The position numbers were made by a program, and so were the translations under genes. Shown one piece after another: positions 1 through 5,579 of a DNA stretch of 7,542 nt (position 1 is its first letter; each line of letters starts with the position of its first letter). The stretch is from Pseudobdellovibrionaceae bacterium (GTDB lineage Bacteria; Bdellovibrionota; Bdellovibrionia; Bdellovibrionales; JAMPXM01): assembly GCA_913774795.1 (NCBI GenBank), contig CAJYIL010000378.1, forward strand, positions 1 to 7,542, written 5' to 3'. The notes under the pieces are model-generated. The model did no database searches and was not told the origin of the DNA. It saw nothing but the letters and a program-made list of their open reading frames with translations.

Positions 1-367
1 CGAGTAAGTCCGCGAAGTAGTTCGCAGCCGCATGAAGACCGTAACCCTCGTGGGTGGCGGCTCGGGCGAAGAGGGCGCGCGGGGAGGGGGCGTTGAGCGA
101 TTCGGCGAGGCCGAAGACGGCGTCCACGAACAGGCCCGTGTGAGGCGAACGAACGATTTCGTGCGCGCGATCCACGGCGTTTTCCACAAGGACGGCTTCG
201 AGGCTTTCACGAGAGAAGATCGGCAGTGTCAAAGGGCGTCCGTCGAGCGCGCGCGTTCGAAGACGACGCGTCGGCTCACGCGCGTCGATGAAGGCAAGCG
301 GTAACGGCTTGGGTCGTCCTTTGCTCGTCACCGCGCCGGTTTGATCGAGGCCGATAAAGAAGTTCAC
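1..367 (-). CDS. Hypothetical protein, N-terminal part (possible RNase H-like / DUF429-like fold)
   Basis: This is an open frame from a GTG at 367-365 to the left window edge, giving 122 codons with no stop. The N-terminus reads MNFFIGLDQTGAV, followed by a Lys/Arg/Pro-rich turn and PLAFIDAR. A short beta strand with Gly-x-Asp followed by a second strand is the opening pattern of RNase H-like folds such as DUF429 proteins. Further in, VDAVFGLAESL around residues 90-100 fits the second acidic strand of that fold. The start is chosen because the GTG overlaps the TGA of the upstream gene (GTGA), which suggests translational coupling; there is no strong Shine-Dalgarno of its own. A cytoplasmic protein is expected because no signal peptide is visible. 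The family assignment is a weak pattern match and the C-terminus lies outside the window. Confidence 0.6.
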   Translation of the reverse strand, partial: MNFFIGLDQTGAVTSKGRPKPLPLAFIDAREPTRRLRTRALDGRPLTLPIFSRESLEAVLVENAVDRAHEIVRSPHTGLFVDAVFGLAESLNAPSPRALFARAATHEGYGLHAAANYFADLL

Positions 368-846
368 TTCAGCTTCGTCGCCGAGAAGCGGATCTCGAAA
401 GGTCCGACCGAGCGCTCGCGGTCGACTTTGACAACTGTAAGACCACCGTCATGAATGACGACGGAGTCGCGCTTGCGAAGAACATCTCCGCCCTTTTTCC
501 GGACGAGTTTATAGTCGACCGTAATTTCTGAGCCGTCAGACGAACTCGAGACGGGAATCATGACGAGCGCGTTTGAGTCGCCTGAGCTGTCATGCGATCG
601 AATTCCGCCATAACTTCCCTCGGCGGTCGTGAGACTCGAGGACGAAATCTTTTTTCCGTCCTGGTAAAGATCGGCGGTGATTTGATAAATCGGCGTCGAC
701 GCCGCGTGAACCGAAGTAGGTGGAGCGCCGATCGGTTGAGCTGAGACCGTCGACGGCTGCGTCGTCACCAGCGCGAGAGCCAAAGCCGACGCTGAAACAA
801 GCGCGAAAAGACCAGACGAACGTGAACTTGAATTCTGAGTTTTCAT
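364..846 (-). CDS. Small exported beta-rich protein of unknown function
   Basis: This encodes 160 residues starting MKTQNSSSRSSG. The N-region is polar, the hydrophobic core runs over about residues 13-27, and there is a good signal peptidase I site after Ala36 (TVSA|Q), so the mature protein should be periplasmic or secreted. The mature part, about 124 residues, is rich in Ser and in alternating beta-strand patterns (YQITADLYQDGKKIS, ALVMIPVSS, ITVDYKLVRK, LTVVKVDRE, FEIRFSATKL). It has no cysteines. The spacing of strands and DGK/DGG turns is loosely reminiscent of the beta domain of secretins, but I do not recognise the family. ATG 846 is preferred over the longer in-frame start at 909 because GGAGG lies 7 nt before it and the signal peptide begins there. 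It lies just downstream of the fadE terminator, so it needs its own promoter, which I could not identify with confidence. Confidence 0.75.
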   Translation of the reverse strand: MKTQNSSSRSSGLFALVSASALALALVTTQPSTVSAQPIGAPPTSVHAASTPIYQITADLYQDGKKISSSSLTTAEGSYGGIRSHDSSGDSNALVMIPVSSSSDGSEITVDYKLVRKKGGDVLRKRDSVVIHDGGLTVVKVDRERSVGPFEIRFSATKLK

Positions 847-853
847 TTGAAAA

Positions 854-858
854 CCTCC
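854..858 (-). promoter_or_regulatory. Shine-Dalgarno deciding the start at 846
   Basis: On the minus strand GGAGG lies 7 nt upstream of ATG 846. This strong site favours the 160-residue product over the in-frame extension that begins at 909, which would put 21 extra residues before the signal peptide. Confidence 0.75.
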
Positions 859-920
859 GACCGCCATCATCGCCCAAGAGCTCGAAAAGCGGCGCGAAGT
901 TTTCATCACGCTTACGCAGG

Positions 921-950
921 AAATAAAAAACCCGCTCCTCTCGGAGCGGG
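921..950 (-). terminator. Rho-independent terminator after fadE
   Basis: Read on the minus strand, a perfect 8-bp GC-rich stem (CCCGCTCC / GGAGCGGG, positions 950-943 and 938-931) with a 4-nt loop is followed at once by six T and then ATTT. This is a textbook intrinsic terminator for transcripts coming through fadE. The opposite strand has no matching T tract, so it acts mainly in one direction. Confidence 0.9.
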
Positions 951-960
951 TCTCGTTGCT

Positions 961-990
961 AGGTCCTTATTTTGCGAAAAGTAAGGACCT
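961..990 (-). other. 13-position hairpin between fadE stop and terminator
   Basis: AGGTCCTTA (961-969) and TAAGGACCT (982-990) are perfect inverted repeats. Three more A/T pairs close a 4-base loop, with one imperfect position between the two helices. It begins about ten bases after the fadE stop codon and ends ten bases before the terminator stem. In the fadE transcript it would be a second 3' hairpin, possibly protecting the mRNA end from 3' exonucleases. It has no T tract of its own, so I do not call it a terminator. Confidence 0.6.
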
Positions 991-1000
991 ACCCTCAGGG

Positions 1001-3505
1001 TTACTTGCCGACGGCGATGTGAAGTCTTTCGAGTTCCTTTTGGTGAGCCGCGTGAGCGTCACCGAAGCCTTTGTGACCGACGTATTCCTCTTCGGTGAAG
1101 TCATCGACCTGGATGGCTTCCCAGCGGAGCTGATCGGCTTTGGCGAGTTCGTCGAATTCTTCGCGCGTGATGATGTTCTTCTCGAGAGCGGCTTTCGCTG
1201 CTTCGGCACCGCGAAGTTTCGCGATCTTCTTTGATTTCACCGCGTGACGAACTTTCTTCTCCGTCGCTTCGGCGCGTTTTACGACCGTGAAGGCCTCTTC
1301 AAGAAGACCGAACTGCTCAGTGCGCGACTTCGGAACATAGATGCCTTCCGAGTGACGAGCGCGAATCGCAGCATCGTTCAAGATCGTCGATGCGATCTTG
1401 TGCGTGTGCTGATCGTTCGCTTCGCCAGCGAGGGCGTTCAAGTTCGACCACATTCTGAGAGGACCACGGAAGAACCAAGCCAATCCCGGAACCGGCAGGT
1501 TCGCGAACAATCCGTCGAAACCTTTTTGGATTTCGTAGAGGGCGTGGTTCATCGCGAAGTGAACGAACGGCAAATCTTCTTTGCGGCGTCCTTCGGCTTC
1601 GTAACGACGAAGAATCGCCGTACCGAAGTACATCCACGAGAGAACGTCAGCGAAGCGACCCGTGATCTTCTCTTTGAATTTCAACGAACCGCCGAGAGCG
1701 CCCATTGCGATATCAGCCGTGATTGCGAACGAAGCCGAAGCCCACGAGAGCTTGCGGTAATAACGAGCCGTATGGCTGTCGCCTTGTCCTGTGAACGCGA
1801 GGGCTCCGCGCGTGACCGAAAGAACGATCGAGCGGAAGAGGTTCTTCACGATGTGGCCGATGTGACCGAAGAACGCGCGGTCGAAACCTTTCAAGTCCTT
1901 CTTGCCGATCGCGTCGACTTCTTTGAATGCATACGGGTGAGCGCGAAGAGCGCCCTGACCGAAAACGATCAACGTACGAGTCAAAATGTTCGCGCCCTCA
2001 ACCGTGATGCCGATCGGCGTTCCGATGTAAAGGTGAGCGAGCAGGTTCTTCGGACCGCGCGAAATCCCTGCGCCGCCCATGATGTCCATGCCGTCGTTGA
2101 TGAGCTTACGAGCGAGTTCCGTTTGGCTATACTTCGCCATGGCCGTGACAACCGAAGGTTTCATGCCCTGATCGATCGCACCGAGCGTGTAGCGACGAGC
2201 GGCTTCCATCGCGTAAGTGTAACCACCGATTCGCGCGAGAGGCTCTTCGAGACCTTCGAGCATACCGATCGGCACACCGAACTGTTTACGAATCGAAGCG
2301 TGCGCCGAAGTGACGCGCATGACGAGTTTCGCTCCACCGACTGATTGTGCCGGAAGAGAAATACCGCGACCTGCTGCGAGACATTCGTTAACCATCTGCC
2401 AACCACGACCGCAACCGTCGGCGCCGCCAACGACTTGATCGATTGAGATGACGACGTCTTTACCTTGAGTCGGGCAGTTGTGGAACGGGACGCCAAGCGG
2501 ATCGTGACGACGACCGATGACCACACCCGGAGTTTTCGCCGGAACGAGAGCGGCCGTGATGCCGAGATCTTCGCCCTTGCCGAGCAGATTGTTCGGATCG
2601 CGCAAGCGGAAGGCGAGACCGATCGTCGTTGAGATCGCCGCGAGAGTGATCCAACGTTTGTTCCAATTCAAACGAATATAAAGTTTGCCGTCGTCACCTT
2701 TGAAGAGCACACCGCTCGACGAGATCGAAGTCGCGTCCGAACCTGCGTTTGGCTCTGTCAGACCGAAACACGGAACTTCTTCGCCGGTAGCGAGTTTCGG
2801 GAGGTACTTCTTCTTTTGCTCGTCGGTTCCGTAGTGAACGAGAAGTTCGGCAGGGCCGAGCGAGTTCGGAACCATCACCATGATCGAAAGAGCAACCGAA
2901 CGTGATGAAAGCTTCTGGATGACTTCGGAGTGAGCGAGAGCCGAGAAGCCGAGACCGCCGTACTCTTTCGGAATGATCATGCCCAAGAATTTTTCTTTCT
3001 TGATGATCTCCCAAGCCGCCGGCGGAACTTCGCGAGTTTCCCAGAACTTCCAGTCGTCAGTCGCCGCGCACAACCGCTCGACCGGACCTTCCATGAACGC
3101 TTTTTCTTCAGCGGTCAGATTCGGGTAAGACTCGTTCATGAGTTTCTTGAAATCGGGTTTACCCGAGAACAAATCTTTCTCGACCCAAACGGTGCCCGCT
3201 TCAATCGCGTTCCGTTCCGTGTCGGAGATGGCAGGCATGATGCCCGCCAGGATTTTCATCACCCAGCTCGACACGAGCGCTTGGCGCACGGGCGGGATGA
3301 TGAAAATCAAGCTTACAACGACGTAAGCAGCGACGAGCCACACCGGTGCGCCGAATCCCCACGCAGCTGCAGCGATGACTGCCGTCCACACGAAGAGCGG
3401 AGCGCCGACAAAACCCATCGCGAAAATCGCGACGATCGTTCCGACGATCGCTAGTGCCGTCCATCCTTCTTGGAGAAACGCACCGTTAAAAGGTAACTGT
3501 TCCAC
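1001..3505 (-). CDS. fadE: FadE-type acyl-CoA dehydrogenase
   Basis: This 834-residue FAD enzyme catalyses the first step of fatty-acid beta-oxidation, acyl-CoA to trans-2-enoyl-CoA. Length and sequence follow E. coli FadE (814 residues) throughout. Residues 15-72 form two or three hydrophobic membrane segments, followed by the family motifs IEAGTVWVEKDLF near 101, IIPKEYGGLGFSA near 177, VPNSLGPAELLVHYGTDEQ near 212, LTEPNAGSDA near 249 and LNWNKRWITLA near 279. TVEGANILTR carries Glu503, at the position of the catalytic base in this superfamily. The segment from about 520 to 800 matches the FadE-specific C-terminal domain (DUF1974). The start is the GTG at 3505: GAGGAGG lies 6 nt before it, while a TTG five codons earlier sits on that ribosome site. 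It follows tetR by 48 bp on the same strand and is closed by a terminator, so tetR-fadE is probably one operon. It is intact. Confidence 0.95.
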   Translation of the reverse strand: MEQLPFNGAFLQEGWTALAIVGTIVAIFAMGFVGAPLFVWTAVIAAAAWGFGAPVWLVAAYVVVSLIFIIPPVRQALVSSWVMKILAGIMPAISDTERNAIEAGTVWVEKDLFSGKPDFKKLMNESYPNLTAEEKAFMEGPVERLCAATDDWKFWETREVPPAAWEIIKKEKFLGMIIPKEYGGLGFSALAHSEVIQKLSSRSVALSIMVMVPNSLGPAELLVHYGTDEQKKKYLPKLATGEEVPCFGLTEPNAGSDATSISSSGVLFKGDDGKLYIRLNWNKRWITLAAISTTIGLAFRLRDPNNLLGKGEDLGITAALVPAKTPGVVIGRRHDPLGVPFHNCPTQGKDVVISIDQVVGGADGCGRGWQMVNECLAAGRGISLPAQSVGGAKLVMRVTSAHASIRKQFGVPIGMLEGLEEPLARIGGYTYAMEAARRYTLGAIDQGMKPSVVTAMAKYSQTELARKLINDGMDIMGGAGISRGPKNLLAHLYIGTPIGITVEGANILTRTLIVFGQGALRAHPYAFKEVDAIGKKDLKGFDRAFFGHIGHIVKNLFRSIVLSVTRGALAFTGQGDSHTARYYRKLSWASASFAITADIAMGALGGSLKFKEKITGRFADVLSWMYFGTAILRRYEAEGRRKEDLPFVHFAMNHALYEIQKGFDGLFANLPVPGLAWFFRGPLRMWSNLNALAGEANDQHTHKIASTILNDAAIRARHSEGIYVPKSRTEQFGLLEEAFTVVKRAEATEKKVRHAVKSKKIAKLRGAEAAKAALEKNIITREEFDELAKADQLRWEAIQVDDFTEEEYVGHKGFGDAHAAHQKELERLHIAVGK

Positions 3506-3511
3506 TGGGAG

Positions 3512-3518
3512 CCTCCTC
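3512..3518 (-). promoter_or_regulatory. Strong Shine-Dalgarno of fadE
   Basis: GAGGAGG lies on the minus strand 6 nt before GTG 3505. Its strength makes high translation of fadE likely and excludes the overlapping TTG at 3520 as the start. Confidence 0.85.
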
Positions 3519-3553
3519 AAACAAATTGGCTATTTAAGCCTCTATAGTCTCTA

Positions 3554-4216
3554 TTAAATCTTCTTTTTCTTCTTCATCTGTTTTCGCGAACTCGACTTTG
3601 GAGTCGCCGAATTTTCACTCGCGCGCGAGATTGCTAAAAGACCGTTAAAGCTGCGCTTCAAGTGCAACTCCGCCTTTGGGTCCTGCAGCAATCGCTTGAA
3701 GTGGTGATAGCCGAGCACGAACGAATACATCGACCAGGCGAACTGTTCGACGTCGAGATCGCTCCGGAAGTGACCTTCTTCAATGGCAAGCTTTGCGGCT
3801 TTCTCGATATTCTTGATCAAGTCTTTTTGAGCTTGAGCGGCGAAGTCGCGGAGAACGCCGGGTCGATCGTCGAGTTCGATGCTTGCGGCAATCAAGATAC
3901 TGCCGCCGGGAAGTTCGCTGTGATCGTTCAAATGCTCGAGCCAATTCTTGAACATCGCCTTGATGCGCGGTTCTCCGCGGGGTGCTTCAAAAGCCGGTCG
4001 CATTACGACATCGACGAATTTGTCGGTCGCAAGTTTCAAGACGTCGAGTTGGAGTTGGTCTTTTCCGCCAAAATGCGCAAAGAGCCCTGACTTCGACATG
4101 CCGACGGCTTTGGCAAGTTCACCGATCGTGAGCCCGCCAATTCCGTCACGACTCGCGATTTTCACCGCGGTGTCGAGGATCAGCTCTTTGGTGTTTACGC
4201 TCTTCGCAGTTTGCAC
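3554..4216 (-). CDS. TetR-family transcriptional regulator, likely of fadE
   Basis: This 220-residue protein has the usual TetR length. Residues 8-60 form the DNA-binding domain: ELILDTAVKIASRDG, then the helix-turn-helix LTIGELAKAVGMSKSGLFAHFGGKDQL. The rest is a helical ligand-binding and dimerisation domain whose PGGSILIAASIELDDRPG stretch resembles the common TetR C-terminal type with a conserved Glu/Asp-rich helix. The protein ends in a lysine-rich tail (KKKKKI), which is unusual. The start is GTG 4216, with AGAGG about five bases upstream. It sits directly before fadE with 48 bp between them, and a promoter with a palindrome in its spacer precedes it. The natural reading is an autoregulated repressor of fatty-acid degradation, comparable in role to FadR of Bacillus or PsrA of Pseudomonas. 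The ligand and the full regulon are inference. Confidence 0.92.
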   Translation of the reverse strand: MQTAKSVNTKELILDTAVKIASRDGIGGLTIGELAKAVGMSKSGLFAHFGGKDQLQLDVLKLATDKFVDVVMRPAFEAPRGEPRIKAMFKNWLEHLNDHSELPGGSILIAASIELDDRPGVLRDFAAQAQKDLIKNIEKAAKLAIEEGHFRSDLDVEQFAWSMYSFVLGYHHFKRLLQDPKAELHLKRSFNGLLAISRASENSATPKSSSRKQMKKKKKI

Positions 4217-4218
4217 GA

Positions 4219-4236
4219 GGACCTCTTGGGAGGCCC
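4219..4236 (-). promoter_or_regulatory. Leader hairpin covering the tetR ribosome site
   Basis: In the minus-strand transcript GGGCCTC and GAGGTCC can pair around a CCAA loop: six Watson-Crick pairs and one G-U. The second arm contains the GAGG that would serve as ribosome site for GTG 4216. With the -10 box at 4239-4244, transcription would begin near 4232, so the hairpin's 5' arm may be partly missing from the RNA. The structure is plausible and its function is a guess. Confidence 0.3.
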
Positions 4237-4238
4237 TC

Positions 4239-4266
4239 AGAATAGCACGACCGTTCGTTCTGTCAA
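4239..4266 (-). promoter_or_regulatory. Sigma70-type promoter of tetR-fadE
   Basis: On the minus strand a consensus -35 box TTGACA (4266-4261) is followed after 16 bp by TATTCT (4244-4239), which matches four of six bases of the -10 consensus. The expected start of transcription is about 4232, giving a very short leader before GTG 4216. The downstream genes are tetR and then fadE. Confidence 0.7.
4244..4261. promoter_or_regulatory. Candidate TetR operator in the promoter spacer
   Basis: The 18-bp sequence AGAACGAACGGTCGTGCT (minus strand) is an imperfect palindrome with seven of nine position pairs complementary. It fills the space between the -35 and -10 boxes and overlaps one base of each. 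A dimeric repressor bound here would block RNA polymerase, the usual arrangement for autoregulated TetR genes. That the adjacent TetR protein binds it is inference. Confidence 0.55.
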
Positions 4267-4308
4267 ATCGGCCTCAGAATGAGACGGCCGCGCCTTGTCG
4301 AACGAGGT

Positions 4309-5523
4309 TCAGTAAAACTTCACCTTACCGGAATCGACCCAATACAAACCGGTCTTGATCGTGAGCTCGCCGGAGCTGACCGCCTTTTTGATGATCGTCG
4401 AGTGCTCAGGGAGGTCACGCGCCACCCCATCGGCTTGAAGCGCCGATTCGATCTGGAAGCCGGGGCTCTTCGTCGTGTTCGCTGTTTTCAAGTGCGGCTT
4501 GATTTCGCTCACCATTCGGTCAAGCGCATCCGACCCAAAACTCGGAGTCTCCTTCCACTGAAGGGCCTGTTCGATCGACGTGCACTGCGTGTGACCGAGA
4601 ACGATCAGAAGTTTCGGATGATCGTTAAGGATCGACTGCTCGATACTCGCGATAATGCTTGAATCGAGAACTTCGCCAGCCGTCCGAATCGTCGTGATCT
4701 CGCCCAGACCTTGGTCGAAGATCAACTCCGGCGGAACGCGCGAATCGCTACAGGCGAGAACGATGGCGTGAGGCTTCGCCGCCTTATTTGCTCGCTCTTT
4801 TTCACTGCGTCCATCGGCGCGAAACTTCTTTGTCACGTAACGAGTATTTCCGTTCTCAAGCCACTTCAACGATTGCTCGGCGCTGACGCCATCTGTCTTC
4901 GGTGCGGCTTCAAGAGCGTCGATGGTCGGGGCGACTTTTCCTGGCTTCTCAACTTTTGTAGGCGACGTTGGGGCGCTCGAAGGTTTTAGGATTTCGGCTT
5001 TCGATTTCGATGTGTCGATCTTTGCGGGCGCATCGGCCGCTTCAGTGGCAGATTCGTCGGTCACTCCGTGAAGCGAGATCGATCCTTCGTCGCGAACAGG
5101 CCGACCGTTCGTGGGCTTCAGTTTTGGGCCGGGCGCTTTTGGTTCGACCGAAGGCGACGGCGCCGGCTTCGCAGAGTTGGCCACTGCGGCGGCCGCGGCA
5201 AGCTCGTCGTCGGCACTGAGTGAGCGCGTGGTCGACGCGTCTTCAGTTTGTGTCGAATCTGCAGACCCTTCAACGGGCGGAGACGTCGTCGTCGGAACAT
5301 CGGCCGGAGCTTCGGTCACGGTCACTTTCGGTTTACGAAGAGGTTTATCCACAGCATCCGTCGGATCAACGTCTCCATCTGTAACCGAAGCCGCCGCCGG
5401 CTCGCGCGAGACGGGCGAAGGACCCACTGCGATCTTCGCGACCTCATCGGTCAAACGCGGAGCGCGAGAGGCAAAAGTCGAAAGCGAAAAGAGCAAACAA
5501 GCGAGAAGGCTAACGTGTTTCAT
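4309..5523 (-). CDS. Exported beta-class carbonic anhydrase with long disordered N-terminal segment
   Basis: This 404-residue zinc enzyme should interconvert CO2 and bicarbonate. The N-terminus MKHVSLLACLLFSLSTFASR is a signal peptide, with likely cleavage near Ala18 (STFA|S), so the enzyme should act in the periplasm or outside. Residues about 25-212 are low in hydrophobics and rich in Pro, Ala, Ser, Thr, Lys and acidic residues, and are probably disordered. The catalytic domain covers about 215-404: WLENGNTRYV, then ACSDSRVPPE with Cys258 and the Asp260-Arg262 pair, then VLGHTQC with His311 and Cys314. This is the full Cys-His-Cys zinc set. The domain ends in a typical YWVDSGKVKFY strand. 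It departs from family habit at RTAGEV (usually RNAGN) and at CTS after the last ligand (usually CGA). The ATG has only a weak GAGAG upstream, in the loop of a hairpin. The hydrolase gene ends 56 bp before it. Confidence 0.9.
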   Translation of the reverse strand: MKHVSLLACLLFSLSTFASRAPRLTDEVAKIAVGPSPVSREPAAASVTDGDVDPTDAVDKPLRKPKVTVTEAPADVPTTTSPPVEGSADSTQTEDASTTRSLSADDELAAAAAVANSAKPAPSPSVEPKAPGPKLKPTNGRPVRDEGSISLHGVTDESATEAADAPAKIDTSKSKAEILKPSSAPTSPTKVEKPGKVAPTIDALEAAPKTDGVSAEQSLKWLENGNTRYVTKKFRADGRSEKERANKAAKPHAIVLACSDSRVPPELIFDQGLGEITTIRTAGEVLDSSIIASIEQSILNDHPKLLIVLGHTQCTSIEQALQWKETPSFGSDALDRMVSEIKPHLKTANTTKSPGFQIESALQADGVARDLPEHSTIIKKAVSSGELTIKTGLYWVDSGKVKFY

Positions 5524-5546
5524 AGCCGTCAGTCTCTCTGACGGCT
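5524..5546 (-). promoter_or_regulatory. Perfect hairpin abutting the carbonic anhydrase start codon
   Basis: On the minus strand AGCCGTCAG and CTGACGGCT form a perfect 9-bp stem around an AGAGA loop, and the second arm ends at the base directly before ATG 5523. The only Shine-Dalgarno-like stretch (GAGAG) lies mostly in the loop. No T tract follows, so this is not an intrinsic terminator. If transcribed, it should hinder 30S loading and could act as a translational control element. That role is inference. Confidence 0.55.
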
Positions 5547-5579
5547 CGGCGTAGGAGCAAGTTTAAGCTCTTCGAAGGT

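Noticed and set aside
41..53. 13-bp repeat GTAACCCTCGTGG shared with 7428-7440
   Set aside because: Both copies encode HEGY in unrelated proteins; a match this short is explained by shared codons.
590..877. Minus-strand open frame of 95 codons overlapping the small exported protein
   Set aside because: It is in another frame of the same strand inside a gene with a clear signal peptide and strong ribosome site.
847..909. Longer start (ATG at 909) for the small exported protein
   Set aside because: It would place 21 residues before the signal peptide, while GGAGG sits at ideal distance from ATG 846.
1244..2344. Plus-strand open frame of 366 codons opposite fadE
   Set aside because: It lies wholly antisense to a highly conserved enzyme, has a shadow-like Arg/Ser/Glu-rich composition and no recognisable motif. 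It is a by-product of fadE codon usage.
2930..3454. Plus-strand open frame of 174 codons opposite the 5' part of fadE
   Set aside because: Antisense shadow of fadE; very Arg/Asp-rich and without domain signs.
3506..3520. TTG start for fadE at 3520
   Set aside because: The TTG overlaps the GAGGAGG ribosome site that serves GTG 3505.
5497..5523. Lipoprotein signal in the carbonic anhydrase (LLAC at residues 6-9)
   Set aside because: The cysteine comes after only about four hydrophobic residues, too early for a lipobox; the hydrophobic core continues past it to a signal peptidase I site.
5524..5546. Hairpin as terminator of the hydrolase gene
   Set aside because: No T tract follows the stem on the minus strand; the next bases are the carbonic anhydrase ATG and coding sequence.
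5111..5554. Plus-strand open frame of 147 codons opposite the carbonic anhydrase linker
   Set aside because: The low-complexity linker codons read open in several frames; no ribosome site or motif supports it.
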